The notes: generated by a model not told the origin, from the sequence alone. A stretch of 64,000 nt of DNA from Bradyrhizobium erythrophlei (GCA_900129675.1 FSRD01000001.1:7057501-7121500); one strand, 5' to 3'. Positions 1 through 9,320 are shown, counted from the first letter of the stretch. A program made the numbers and translations.

Positions 1-708
1 CGTGGCGGAAGCTCCGGAGCACCGATCAGAACCGAATTCAACAACGCGATCAGGATCAAGACCAACACCCGCGGCGCGAGCGACACCGAGATGATCTGCG
101 GCCGGCTGCGTTTCGATGGGGCCATGTACAGCCTTGTCACCGCCGCTTTGCCAAAGGCGATCGTGTTCAGCATCGGCAGAGGGGATTTGTTCGACCGGAT
201 GCGGATGCTGGTGGAGGCGATCGATGACGAACTGCAGGCCGCGCGTCCGGGCGGAGCGACGATTGCCACCGAGCTTGCCACCGCTCTCTTCGTGATGATG
301 CTTCGCATGCATTTCGAACAGTCCGCGGCATCGAGCGGCATAATACGGCTGCTCGCATCGTCGTCTTCGGCCAGAGCCGTCACCGCCATGTTGAGAGCTC
401 CCGCGCATCCATGGACGCTGGACGAGCTTGCGGCGGAAGCGCATGTTTCGCGCGCGACCCTGGTTCGGATCTTCCGCAGGGAGGGCGATCTTCCGCCGCT
501 CGGCTTCCTGAGCGAGTTGCGGCTCGGTTTGGCACGCCAGCGCCTCAGCTCGACGAATGGAACCCTGGCGCAGGTGGCGGCAGCGGTCGGTTACGACTCC
601 GAGAGCGCATTCGCGCGCGCGTTTCGGAAACGTTACGGGATTTCGCCCGGTAGACCCCGCGCCGTCATAACGGGCGATCTCGCGGAGAAAGCTCACCCGA
701 TTCCATGA
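1..708 (+). CDS. AraC-family transcriptional regulator, 5' end outside the window
   Basis: The reading frame is open from base 1, so the true start lies upstream. The visible 235 residues begin inside a cupin-type sensor domain (a CGRLRFDG stretch followed by an ALPKAIVF stretch, typical of the AraC Cupin_6 class). They end in a double helix-turn-helix: 'LDELAAEAHVSRATLVRIF' is the first HTH and 'VAAAVGYDSESAFARAFRK' the second, with the usual RYGISPGRPR end. It should be a DNA-binding activator that responds to a small ligand. The ligand and target genes cannot be read from the sequence. The next gene lies more than 300 bases downstream and is not obviously co-transcribed. Confidence 0.88.
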   Translation, partial: RGGSSGAPIRTEFNNAIRIKTNTRGASDTEMICGRLRFDGAMYSLVTAALPKAIVFSIGRGDLFDRMRMLVEAIDDELQAARPGGATIATELATALFVMMLRMHFEQSAASSGIIRLLASSSSARAVTAMLRAPAHPWTLDELAAEAHVSRATLVRIFRREGDLPPLGFLSELRLGLARQRLSSTNGTLAQVAAAVGYDSESAFARAFRKRYGISPGRPRAVITGDLAEKAHPIP

Positions 709-807
709 TGGCCGAACGCAGCGTGAGACTGACAGCACGGCCGTAATAAAAGCAGGAACGGCCGCCCCGGTTGGCGGCGTCTCTTTCATTTTCAAGCAGG
801 CGGAACA

Positions 808-925
808 TGTCGCCTATTGGCACTTTTCCGACATGCCGGGCCGGTCTGGCGATGTCCGTTGATCGGAGTAGAGCGGAAGTCGCGTTTTGGGGCCGTCAGG
901 ACCGTTGTTGACCCGCACCGGACAT
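808..925 (+). repeat. Dispersed GACATGCCG repeat, copy 1
   Basis: The core reads TTGGCACTTTTCCGACATGC and is followed by a 'ATGTCCGTTGATC' and 'TTGACCCGCACCGGACATC' tail. The same core recurs on the plus strand near 2030, 12650, 19410, 21575 and, degenerate, 23705. Copies 1 and 2 stand on either side of the substrate-binding protein gene. No coding function is evident. Confidence 0.6.
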
Positions 926-1022
926 CGGCCTGTCAGCATTTGCGGCCGATCATGTGGCCTTTCTCATTCGCCAAGCGGTCGCAGAAATGCTAGGCTTTAG
1001 GCGTTGCACAAGGCATCTGCTC

Positions 1023-2012
1023 ATGCGACGGCGCGAGTTTTTTGGAATGCTCGGCGGGGGGGTTATCGCGTGGCCACTTTCGGCACGCGCCCAGCATTCT
1101 GGACGGGTACGTCGCGTCAGCGTCGTCGTTCTGTATAAGGAAAACGACCGAGAAGGACAGCTTCGCATGCAAGCCTTTCGGGAAGGCTTGGAGCGGGCTG
1201 GTTGGTCGATTGGGACCGATCTCGTGATCGATGTTCGCTGGGGTGTCGGTGATATCAACTGGATAGGGTCCACAGTGACCGACATGCTGACCCTCGCGCC
1301 AGAGGTAATCCTAGCGAACAGTGATCAAGTGGCCCAGGTAGTGAAGTCGGCTTCGCAAACTATACCAATCGTTTTCATTGCTGCGAGTGACCAGGTTGCC
1401 GAGGGTTTCGTTCAAAGCCTTTCACATCCCAGCGGCAACATGACTGGCTTCACGGTCCAGGAGCGCAGCCTTGGGCCGAAGTCGATCGGGCTACTCAAGG
1501 AGTTGGCACCGCAGCTGTCGCGCATCGCAGTCCTTTTCAATTCTGAAAACTCGGGGTCTGTTCTCTTATTCCGCTCGTGCGTCGATGCCGCCGACAAGCT
1601 CGGCGTGAAAGTAATTGGGGCTAGAATCCGCGAGGCCGCGGAGGTCGAAGCTGCGTTCGAGACGATCGCAAAGCAGCCCAACACCGGCTTCGTTCTCCCA
1701 CCTGATCCCGCTGTCGCGGTACATCGCAAGTTGATCATCGGGTTGGCGGACCGTTACCGTGTGCCAGGCATCTTCGGCTACCGCAGCTTTGTTGCCGACG
1801 GAGGGCTAATTTCATACGGCACCAGCTTGCCTGAGTTATTCCGCCAGGCCGCGGCGTATGCCGACCGGCTCCTCCGAGGCGATAAGCCCGGAGACCTTCC
1901 CGTGCAGCGACCCACTAAGTTCGAGCTAACAATCAATTTAAACACCGCGAATGCACTCGGCCTCGACGTGCCAACGACACTGTTAGCTCGTGCCGACGAG
2001 GCGTTCGACTGA
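1023..2012 (+). CDS. ABC transporter substrate-binding protein (TrpX/DUF534-like)
   Basis: The 329-residue product starts MRRREFFGMLGGG, a twin-arginine-type export signal ending near ARAQ, so it should be a periplasmic binding protein. I prefer ATG 1023 over an in-frame start 69 bases upstream because homologous proteins begin with this RRREF leader. The body has the two-lobed type-1 periplasmic-fold pattern of the ABC_sub_bind family (PF04392), with 'VILANSDQVAQVVK' and 'TGFTVQERSLGPKSIGLLKE' segments. No permease or ATPase gene is adjacent. Such orphan copies are numerous in Bradyrhizobium. The ligand is unknown. Dispersed repeats lie just before and just after the gene. Confidence 0.85.
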   Translation: MRRREFFGMLGGGVIAWPLSARAQHSGRVRRVSVVVLYKENDREGQLRMQAFREGLERAGWSIGTDLVIDVRWGVGDINWIGSTVTDMLTLAPEVILANSDQVAQVVKSASQTIPIVFIAASDQVAEGFVQSLSHPSGNMTGFTVQERSLGPKSIGLLKELAPQLSRIAVLFNSENSGSVLLFRSCVDAADKLGVKVIGARIREAAEVEAAFETIAKQPNTGFVLPPDPAVAVHRKLIIGLADRYRVPGIFGYRSFVADGGLISYGTSLPELFRQAAAYADRLLRGDKPGDLPVQRPTKFELTINLNTANALGLDVPTTLLARADEAFD

Positions 2013-2021
2013 GCTTGCTCA

Positions 2022-2080
2022 ATTTCCGATATTGGCACTTTCGGACATGCCGACTGACGCCGGAAATGTCTGCTTTCGGC
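2022..2080 (+). repeat. Dispersed GACATGCCG repeat, copy 2
   Basis: The core TTGGCACTTTCGGACATGCC is followed by 'GGAAATGTCTGCTTTCGG'. It starts ten bases after the stop codon of the substrate-binding protein gene and is in the same orientation as copy 1, so the gene is bracketed by direct repeats. Confidence 0.6.
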
Positions 2081-2212
2081 ATTTGCGGCTCGGGAACACC
2101 AGTCCAAGGTTCGGCTTTGATCAGGGATCATCTCAGATCAAGGAAAAACCGGGCAGCCGTTTCAGGCCGCCCGCTTGATAATTTACACACTCGATCCTGC
2201 GTGCAGAAGCGA

Positions 2213-2735
2213 TTAGCCGCCGCCGCCCTTGATTCGTGGCGGATTCTTCATATCCAGCAGCGGCACAGGGTTGTTGGGCTCCTGGAGGTTGGGCCTCCAG
2301 TCGTTCGAGGCTCCTCCGGGCGTCCGCTTGATGCTCGGATACTCAACAATCGACTTGTTGAACTCCATCACGACAGGAACGATCAGTGCCAAGATCCAGC
2401 CGTTGTCCTGCCCCGCATACTTGCCGGGCGAGGACTGGGCCAGGCGCGCGGTGACCGCGCCATTGAAGACCATGTCGTATTTCTCGAACGGGTCCATGGT
2501 GAGGTTGTAGGTCGCGCCGATTGAGCCGAGGTTTTGCTCCGAACCGAGCCAGGTGTCCTTAGCTGTCCACAGGTATTTCCACGCGACGTTGAGATCAGGG
2601 TTGTCCGGATCACCCCCTATATCCACGCGCGCTCCCATGAAATTTTCGCCATCGACGTAGATCCACGATCTCCGGGCAGAATGCTTGGCCTGGCCGAGGA
2701 TATAAGCACTGTTATCGATGCTGTCGAAGTAGATC
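2213..2735 (-). pseudogene. C-terminal fragment of an arylsulfatase
   Basis: The minus-strand frame runs from the edge of the IS at 2736 to a stop at 2213. It reads 'IYFDSIDNSAYILGQAKHSA', 'WIYVDGENFMGARVDIGGDP', 'KYLWTAKDTWLGSEQNLGSI' and 'TMDPFEKYDMVFNG', which is the conserved C-terminal part of type I sulfatases. The catalytic N-terminal domain with the formylglycine CxPSR motif is absent, because the IS copy interrupts the gene at codon level. What remains (about 173 residues) cannot be an active sulfatase. The missing 5' part is not found on the other side of the IS, so a deletion or rearrangement accompanied the insertion. Confidence 0.82.
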
Positions 2736-3829
2736 GTGTGTGTACCGAAAACTTTATCCGTGTTGATGACGCCCCGGAATCACCTAAGCTGGCGGAAATG
2801 ATCGGGCTCCTGTGTTTCGTCGTGGCGGTCTTGGCCTCACCATTCAAGTCGAAGATCCGGCTTGAGGCTGAGAATGCCACGCTCCGACATCAGCTGGTGG
2901 TCTTGCGGCGTAAGCTGAAGGGCCGGGCTCGTCTCACGAACAACGACCGCTGGTTCTTCGTTCAACTCTATCGGTGGTTCCCGTCGATCCTTCCGGCTCT
3001 TATGATTATTCGACCCGAAACGCTGGTACGTTGGCATCGGGCCGGCTTTCGGCGCTATTGGCGTTGGAAATCGCATCGACGGGGAGGGCGACCGCCGATC
3101 GAGGCGGAATTGCGCGCGCTGGTCCGGCAGATGAGCACGGAGAATTTGCTTTGGGGTGCGCCGCGCATCCACGGCGAACTGCTCAAGCTCGGGTTTGAAC
3201 TGGCTCAATCAAGCGTCGCCAAGTACATGGTCAAGCACCGAGGACCACCAAGCCAGGGGTGGCGGACCTTTCTGCGAAACCACGCGCCGGACATTGCCGC
3301 CGTGGACCTGTTCGTTGTTCCAACTATCGGTTTCGACCTGCTCTATGCTTGCGTCATCGTCCGGCTCGGCCGCAGAGAGCTCGTCTGGATCAACGTCACA
3401 GCAAATCCGACGGCAGAATGGGTTGCACGTCAGATAACGGAGGCGTTTCCTTGGGATGAGGCTCCGCACTACCTCATCCGTGATCGCGACCGGATCTATG
3501 GCAGCGTCGTCACGCGCCGATTGCGCGCCATGGGCATCCGGGACAAGCCTACCGCACCAGCCTCGCCCTGGCAGAACGGCTTTGCCGAACGGCTGATCGG
3601 ATCGATCCGGCGTGAGTGTGTGGACCACATCATTGTCTTGGGCGAGATACATTTGCGCCGAATCCTCCGATCTTATGCGGACTATTACAACCGCGTCAGA
3701 ACTCATCGGTCCTTGAACAAGGATGCACCAGTGTCTCGCCCGGTTCAGCGAACCGGTGTGATCAGTTCACACGCCATCCTGGGCGGACTTCATCACCACT
3801 ACGCCCGTGTTTAAGTTTTCGGTACACAC
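2736..3829 (+). mobile_element. Single-ORF rve-type insertion sequence, complete copy 1
   Basis: The ends are inverted repeats of GTGTGTACCGAAAACTT (left 2736-2752, right 3813-3829), giving an element of about 1094 bp. A second complete copy with the same ends is at 18209-19300 and a left-end remnant at 17504. I see no target duplication. The left junction lies inside a sulfatase gene and the right junction inside a serine recombinase gene, so the two flanks did not come from one target. Confidence 0.85.
2798..3814 (+). CDS. Transposase with rve (DDE) integrase core
   Basis: The 338-residue protein starts MIGLLCFVVAVLA, matching the start of the second copy; the frame is open further upstream but that part lies outside the element. 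After a basic N-terminal region ('LRHQLVVLRRKL', 'ETLVRWHRAGFRRYWRW') comes the catalytic core: first Asp in 'AAVDLF', second in 'LIRDRDRIYG' and the Glu in 'WQNGFAERLIGS', with the usual spacing of about 35 residues between the last two. The single ORF and TGTGTACC ends suggest an IS481- or IS3-related group. The copy looks intact. Confidence 0.88.
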   Translation: MIGLLCFVVAVLASPFKSKIRLEAENATLRHQLVVLRRKLKGRARLTNNDRWFFVQLYRWFPSILPALMIIRPETLVRWHRAGFRRYWRWKSHRRGGRPPIEAELRALVRQMSTENLLWGAPRIHGELLKLGFELAQSSVAKYMVKHRGPPSQGWRTFLRNHAPDIAAVDLFVVPTIGFDLLYACVIVRLGRRELVWINVTANPTAEWVARQITEAFPWDEAPHYLIRDRDRIYGSVVTRRLRAMGIRDKPTAPASPWQNGFAERLIGSIRRECVDHIIVLGEIHLRRILRSYADYYNRVRTHRSLNKDAPVSRPVQRTGVISSHAILGGLHHHYARV

Positions 3830-3830
3830 A

Positions 3831-4235
3831 ACCTTTCATGCCGAGCAGCAAGCGATCATTTACGAGCCGCGGATCGTAGACCCCGTCCTCATCGATAATC
3901 AGGCTGCCGACCAGGGCGCAGAACTCCAAAAGGGTGTGCCAATCGCGCCCGTTACGGGCCAGGCGCGAGGCCTCAAGGGCAAACACCGCGCCCGCGTCGC
4001 CGCTGCAGATCGCCGCCAGCAGGCGTTCGAAGCCCGGGCGCGCCGTCCCGCCCCCCGAGCGGCCGAGATCGTCATCGATGACAATCGCGTTATCCCAACC
4101 GAGGGCGCAGGCGCGCGTCGTCAGCGCATACTGGCGTCGCCGGCTCTCCGGATTGTGCAAGAGCTGATCGATGCTGGATTGCCGCACGTAGACATAGGCG
4201 CTGCGCGCCAGGTGATCGCCAGTGATCTTAGTCAT
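3831..4235 (-). pseudogene. Large serine recombinase, N-terminal (catalytic) half
   Basis: The minus-strand frame starts MTKITGDHLARSAYVYVRQS and contains the serine-recombinase active site: the nucleophilic Ser in 'YVRQSS' and the conserved 'EASRLARNGRDW' segment. It runs as far as 'DRLLLGMKG' and then enters the IS at 3829. The DNA-binding half is not on this strand. It lies on the plus strand from about 4717 and begins with the continuing residues 'KGSLNEYELDL'. The gene is therefore split with one half inverted. Upstream, an accessory protein typical of these elements overlaps or closely precedes it. Confidence 0.85.
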
Positions 4236-4298
4236 CGTCCGTCTCCGTCGGCATACTGACCCGCGCGAGGCGATCGCTCAGAAGAACTTTGAGCAGGG

Positions 4299-4683
4299 TT
4301 ACGATCTGCGCGCGAGTCGCCAGGTCGAACAGAGGCGGCGCGACGTCGTCGGCCGCCAGCATGAGAAGATCCAGTTGGCCGTTCCTGGGCACGCTGTTCC
4401 ATCATCGCCTCCATCGTTGCGAATCGTTTCATTCGCTGGCGACAAGGATACGTCCTGCAGATCGACGAGCCGGCGCAGCTCCCTCAAGCAAGTAAGGGAA
4501 AGCTGCGGCGTGGCCACGATAGGCGATGCCGCCGCGCCGGCTTCGGTCATCCACGCCGGCAGCAGGAGCCGGCCGCCATCCGGCAGTTCGACGACAAAAT
4601 GCGCGATGCCGGCGTAAACGAGATGACGCACAACCGTGAGGCGCTCGCCGGTGCGCGGGTGATGTGGATACTGGACAACGACT
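4299..4683 (-). CDS. DUF5372-like accessory protein of the serine recombinase element
   Basis: The minus-strand frame contains 'VVVQYPHHPRTGERLTVVRH', 'LVYAGIAHFVVELPDGGRLL' and 'LPAWMTEAGAAASPIV', which resembles the small DUF5372-type protein encoded just upstream of large serine recombinases in rhizobial elements. An ATG is available at 4631, but homology continues upstream to about 4683, where the sequence meets the plus-strand recombinase fragment, so the true start has probably been lost. Its role is unknown. Conserved linkage suggests it helps or regulates recombination. The end overlaps the start region of the recombinase N-terminal half. Confidence 0.55.
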
Positions 4684-4716
4684 TCAAGCGGCTGTTGCTG
4701 GGCAGTATGTCGTGGG

Positions 4717-6382
4717 TTCGAAGGGCAGCCTCAACGAGTACGAGCTGGATTTGTTGCGCCAGCGCTCGCTCTCGGCCCGCTATGAGAAGGCGCGCCGGGG
4801 CGAGTTGGTTGTGGCGGCGCCCGTCGGCTTCGTGAAGGCGGGCGACCGTTATGAGAAGGATCCGGATCGGCGTGTCCAGGAAGCGATCAAGCTGGTGTTC
4901 GACAAGGTCGAGGAACTGGGCAGTGCCCGACAGGCGCTCTGCTGGCTCCACGAGTACAACCTCGATCTGCCGGTGAAGCAGTCCAACGGCGACACGGCCT
5001 GGCGGCGACCGAATTACTCCACCATCCACCGGATCATTGAGAACCCGGTCTACGGCGGCGCCTATGCCTATGGTAAGACGGCCGTGGCGGCGGGATACAC
5101 CGCCGCGGGCGTGAGCGGGAAGATCCGCCGCAAGAGGCGGAACGAATGGTTGACGTTGAAGCCCAATACCCACGACGGGTATGTGAGCTGGGAGAGGTTC
5201 GAGGCGATCCGCGCCATGGTCAGCAGCAACGTTGCCACTGGTCGACATCACGGCGCGCCCAAGCATGGAGATGCGCTGCTGGCCGGTCTGATCCGGTGCA
5301 AGCGCTGTGGCCGCAAGCTCACAGTCCGGTATACAGGCATGAAGCACCATATCCCGCGCTACAGCTGCAGCCGTGCCTGGATGGACAATGGCGGCCCTCT
5401 CTGCATCGCCTTCGGAGGATTACGCGTCGATGATGCAATCGAGGAAGCACTGCTCGGCGTTGTCGGCCCAGGCGCGTTCGCCGCTGCAACCGCTGCTGCC
5501 AGGGAAGCCGAAGAACGACAGGATCAGGTGCGCGATGCTCTCAGTCGCGATCTGGAAGCGGCGCGCTATGCCGCAGAGCGGGCGTTCCGGCAATACGATG
5601 CCGCCGACCCCGCGAACCGGCTGGTGGCGAGTGAACTTGAAGCGCGCTGGAACAGGGCGCTCGCTCACACGGCGGAGGTCGAGGGCAAGATCGCCATGCA
5701 TGATGCGGCGACGCCCGCACCCATTGCTGATCCGGCTTCGCTCGGCGTTCTGCCCTCGAACCTCAAAACGGTCTGGGATGCGCCGACGACGGATGCTCGC
5801 CTCAAGAAGCGCATTGTCGCACCCTCGTCCATGAGGTCGTGGCCGATATCGACGACGCGGCCTCCGAGATCGTTCTCATCGTCCACTGGGTGGGGGGGCG
5901 CTCACAGCCAGCTGCGCTTGCCCAAGCGCCGGCGCGGACAGCGCAACAGCACTTCTGCTGATATTATCCAAGCCGTGCGTCAACTGGTGCTGATCGCCAG
6001 CGACAATCTGATTGCCAGCCTCCTCAACCGCAACGGCCTCAAGACGGGCAACGGCAATCGCTGGACCCGCGAGCGCGTCACATCGCTACGCACCTATCAC
6101 CACATCCCGGTATTCAAGCCCGCCGATGACGGGATCGAACCCTGGCTCAACCTTGGCAACGCCGCAAAACTCCTGAAGATCGCGCCCAAGACGCTCCGCC
6201 TGGCCGCTGAAGCCGGCGAGATCGAAGCCTCCCATCCGCTATCGGACGGCCCGTGGATCTTCGCCCGCGCCTCGCTGATCACAACTGCCGCTCAATCCAT
6301 CGCCGAACGAGCGCGACAGAACCCAAGATACCCCGCGGGATCGCATCCCAATCAGCAAAGTCTCTTCTCTTCAACAACATAG
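4717..6382 (+). pseudogene. Large serine recombinase, C-terminal (DNA-binding) half, inverted
   Basis: The frame begins at 'KGSLNEYELDLLRQRS', exactly where the minus-strand N-terminal half stops. It covers the recombinase domain ('NPVYGGAYAYGKT'), a zinc ribbon ('LIRCKRCGRKL' plus later Cys), a coiled-coil region, and a C-terminal MerR/excisionase-like helix-turn-helix ('NAAKLLKIAPKTLRLAAEAG'). Between about 5818 and 5895 the frame is scrambled. The family sequence 'TLVHEVVADIDDAASEIVLI' appears in another frame, so one base has been lost near 5818 and one gained in the G-run near 5891. With no catalytic domain attached, this half is not functional alone. Confidence 0.83.
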
Positions 6383-6384
6383 AC

Positions 6385-7299
6385 AGATGGGTGTTCTGAT
6401 GCGCTGTTGTAATATTTCAGGTAAGACAACAGTACGTGACGGAGGTGCCGCTCTCCGAACACAACAACGTGGTCAAGGCATTCCCGTCGGATCGAACCGA
6501 TCAGCCGTTCGGCATATCCATTTTGCCACGGGGAGCGTGGCGACGTTGGTCGGTCGCGAATGCCCATCGATCGAAGTCGTCGGATGAAGACGTTGCCATA
6601 GGCCCGATCGCGATCGCGGATCAAATAGTGGGGAGCCCGTTCCCAGCCGAAAGCTTCCGTAATCTGATTTGCAATCCATTCTGCGGTCGGATGCGCTGTG
6701 ACGCCGAGCCATACGATCTGTCGTCGGCCGTGCCCCACGATCAGCAGTCCATAGAGCAGACGAAACGAGATTGTCGGCACGGCGAACAGATCCATCGCGG
6801 CGATGCCGTCGGCATGATTGCGGAGGAACGTCTTCCAGCCTTGGGACGGCGGACCTCTTCGCTTGGCCATATATTTAGCCACGCTCGTCTGTCCGATCGC
6901 GATGTCGAGCTTCAGCAGCTCTCCATGGATCCGTGGCGCTCCCCACAGTGGGTTGGCGATGCTCATCTCGTGGATCAGTCTGCGCATTTCCAGCGAAACT
7001 GTTGGCCGGCCACCACGAGGTCGCGACTTCCAGCGCCAGTACAAACGGAAGCCCGCACGGTGCCATTTGATTACGGTCCCGGGCCTAACAATCGCAAGCG
7101 CATCAAGAACGCGAGGGAAGACGCGATAAAGACCAACGAACACCAATCGGTCGATGGCACCGAAGGTTTGTTTCTTGGGGGCGGTTCGTCGCAGAACAAT
7201 GATCTGCTGCCGCAACGCTAAAATCTCTGCCTCGATCGCTACCCGCGACCGAAACAGATCGACAACCGTCCAGACAATGAGCCTCACAAGATCTCTCAT
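6385..7299 (-). pseudogene. Transposase of a second rve-type IS subgroup, 3' truncated
   Basis: The product starts MRDLVRLIVWTVVDLF and keeps the core motifs 'AAMDLFAVP', 'LIRDRDRAYG' and 'WQNGYAERLIGS', so the catalytic triad is present. After 'YLKYYNSASEHPS' the family C-terminus is replaced by sequence shared with the end of the recombinase gene, so about 40-50 residues are missing. It is clearly divergent from the 2736 and 18209 elements (for example FRLLYGLLIVGHGRRQ versus FDLLYAFVIVRLDRRE). The probable other end of the IS is near 7354, where TGTCGCAAACC occurs on the minus strand. Confidence 0.75.
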
Positions 7300-7553
7300 T
7301 ACAGATCAGCATCGCCCGATTCTCGGTCAACCGCCAGCCAATAGGTTTGCGACAGGGACAGGGCCACAAGCGGAAGTGAAGCGGCACGCAATCACCTGTA
7401 CGACGCTGAAAGATATCGTTCAGTCACTGCTGGATGAAGTCACGGATTACCGCCATGGCGCGTTCAGGGCATCGTTGATTGCCGGCAATAAGGAAACCGT
7501 TCGAACTGAACCAGGTGCGGAGGCCGCGCCGCAACGATGTCGCGGTGAGCCCG

Positions 7554-7880
7554 TTAGCCCGTATTCCTGATCGCCTCAGCTAGAATGGCGTAAAGCTGGC
7601 GCTTGCTGAATTCCTTAGGCTGCTTCCCTGCTGTCTTCCGCGACACCTTCTTTGCTACCGGGCGGGCACAGGCGGCCAACAAGGCCGGCCTTCGCTTCGG
7701 GACCGATCTTATCTTGGGTTTTGCTGTTGGCGGCTTGTGTCCACGCTTCAGGCCCAAACGAATTAGCCTGCCGCAGACCGCGTTACGGCTACACCCGAGA
7801 TGGCGCGCGATCTGCGCGGCGCTCTGTCCCACGGACCAGAGTTTTTTGAGTAGCGCTACGTCTTCCGCATCCCAATTCAT
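7554..7880 (-). CDS. GcrA-family regulator
   Basis: The 108-residue product starts MNWDAEDVALLKKLWSVGQS and has the GcrA helix-turn-helix 'AAQIARHLGCSRNAVCGRL' followed by 'IRLGLKRG' and a basic tail. ATG 7880 is chosen over an in-frame TTG nine codons upstream because MNW is the family's start. GcrA in alphaproteobacteria binds sigma-70 and DNA methylated at GANTC to control cell-cycle genes. This short, basic copy within an IS-rich zone is probably an accessory paralog rather than the essential master regulator. No SD is obvious. Confidence 0.75.
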   Translation of the reverse strand: MNWDAEDVALLKKLWSVGQSAAQIARHLGCSRNAVCGRLIRLGLKRGHKPPTAKPKIRSVPKRRPALLAACARPVAKKVSRKTAGKQPKEFSKRQLYAILAEAIRNTG

Positions 7881-7916
7881 GGGAGATACTATAACGCCGA
7901 CTGCCAACTGGCCAGT

Positions 7917-8099
7917 CTAGTCTTCGCCCGGCTCGCGCACGACCGGCGGTTCGTCGGGGTGGTCCTCATCCTCTTCTTCCTCCTCCTCGTCCTCTTCGTC
8001 TTCATCAGGATCTCGGGGCGGCATCGTGTTGCCCATGATCACGAAGGGACTCCAGTCGATCAACCTGGTGGAAAATTCCGCGGGGATGTGTTGCTTCAT
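7917..8099 (-). CDS. Small acidic conserved hypothetical protein
   Basis: The 60-residue product starts MKQHIPAEFSTRLIDWSPFV and ends in a run of Asp and Glu with 'HPDEPPVVREPGED'. Similar acidic proteins are, as I recall, widespread in rhizobia, which together with the conserved first half argues for a real gene. There is no signal peptide or membrane segment. Function is unknown. It lies between the GcrA-like gene and DedA, all on the minus strand. Confidence 0.6.
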   Translation of the reverse strand: MKQHIPAEFSTRLIDWSPFVIMGNTMPPRDPDEDEEDEEEEEEDEDHPDEPPVVREPGED

Positions 8100-8146
8100 G
8101 TTGTTGCTCCTCGGGTGTGGACCCCAGGGGATTTTACCCCTTCTGC

Positions 8147-8821
8147 TCAGGTTTCCGCATCAGGGTTAGCGCCGCACCGTTTGCGGAGCACCGGCAGCGC
8201 GCGCTCGGCCCGGCGAAGAAGCACAATTTCATATCGCCGAATGATGATCGAAAGCGCAGATCCAGCGCCAATAAACAACCCCAGTGATACCAGGCTCAGC
8301 GTTTCAGAAATCTTATAGATTTCGGTTCCGACAGCGTGGGCACCGAAACCGAAGAGACATGCCCAGCAAATGCCCCCGGTCACGTTGAAGAAGAAAAAGC
8401 GACCCGCCGGCATGCCGTTTGCGCCAGCAAGCAAAGCCGCAAACATTCGTAGCACCGCGATAAAGCGACCAAAAAACACCACAGCGTTCCCATACCGAAA
8501 AAACAAATATCGACCGATCAGCAATCGGTTTTCATCGAGACGAATGTATCGCCCGTATTTGCGTAGAAGCGGCATTCCGAAGCGGCGCCCGACCGTATAT
8601 CCGATCCCGTCTCCGACGATCGCACCTGCAGCGGCCGCGGCTACAACGACGGCGATATCGATCTGATTGGTGGTGGCGGCCAGGAGAGCAGCGGCAACAA
8701 GGATCGTCTCTCCGGGAAGGGGCACGCCGGCGCTTTCGAGCGCAACAACGACGGAAATGACCCACGGTCCATGGACCTGGATCAAATGAATCAGAGAACT
8801 CGAGAAAGAGGCAAGGTCCAT
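8147..8821 (-). CDS. DedA-family membrane protein
   Basis: The 224-residue product has the DedA/VTT (SNARE-associated) pattern: 'ESAGVPLPGETILVAAALLA', then 'GDGIGYTVGRRFG' and 'FFGRFIAVLRMFAALLAGAN' with the conserved F-x-R-F-x(3)-R motif, and several hydrophobic segments. DedA proteins sit in the inner membrane. Many are now thought to be flippases for undecaprenyl phosphate or phospholipid head groups, and others affect membrane potential. The Arg residues of the re-entrant loops are kept. The C-terminus is basic and cytoplasmic. Confidence 0.88.
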   Translation of the reverse strand: MDLASFSSSLIHLIQVHGPWVISVVVALESAGVPLPGETILVAAALLAATTNQIDIAVVVAAAAAGAIVGDGIGYTVGRRFGMPLLRKYGRYIRLDENRLLIGRYLFFRYGNAVVFFGRFIAVLRMFAALLAGANGMPAGRFFFFNVTGGICWACLFGFGAHAVGTEIYKISETLSLVSLGLFIGAGSALSIIIRRYEIVLLRRAERALPVLRKRCGANPDAET

Positions 8822-9088
8822 TTTCTAAGACTGCCTACTGCACTTGGGGTCGAGTTTGTCTCCACCCCGAAGCAGGAAATCACCAGCGAGTGCCGTAACA
8901 TACTCGGAAATCGGGTGATTGTGAGCGGGAAGTTCTATTCTGCAGGCAGCCAAGATCGAACGAAATACAGACTGGTTTTGAAAGGATCCCAAGGCTTCGC
9001 GACGGAATCTTCTTCTCTTGAAACTCGGCGACTTCGGCCGGATACTGGATCGAGGTCCTTGGCCATCAGCAATCCGAGGAGGACGATC

Positions 9089-9310
9089 ATGGCAATCCAG
9101 ATCATGATGGACCGCACCGGCGACAGCCGTCACCCTTTCGACCCGAACGACGCACAGGAACTGGCGAAGGCGGAGCAGCGGTTTTACGAGCTGACGAAGG
9201 TCGGCTTCACTGCCGCGGTCCGGACGGGTCCCGGTAAGGTATCTCAGATTCGATCGTTCGACCCGAACGCGGAAGAAACAGTCTTCTTCCCCAGGTTGGT
9301 CGGCGGGTAG
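9089..9310 (+). CDS. Conserved 73-residue hypothetical protein
   Basis: The start at 9089 is fixed by a strong GAGGAGG ribosome-binding site; the frame is open upstream but without such a signal. The product MAIQIMMDRTGDSRHPFDPN... ends 'SFDPNAEETVFFPRLVGG' and matches a small protein family I recall from Bradyrhizobium. It is soluble, with no known domain. The gene at 9321 starts ten bases after its stop, which suggests a two-gene operon. Confidence 0.65.
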   Translation: MAIQIMMDRTGDSRHPFDPNDAQELAKAEQRFYELTKVGFTAAVRTGPGKVSQIRSFDPNAEETVFFPRLVGG

Positions 9311-9320
9311 CCGCCAGCTC

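Noticed and set aside
4232..4432. A 66-codon minus-strand frame between the accessory protein and the recombinase start
   Set aside because: It overlaps the more convincing accessory frame and is Arg/Ser-rich with no conserved pattern, so I did not list it as a gene.
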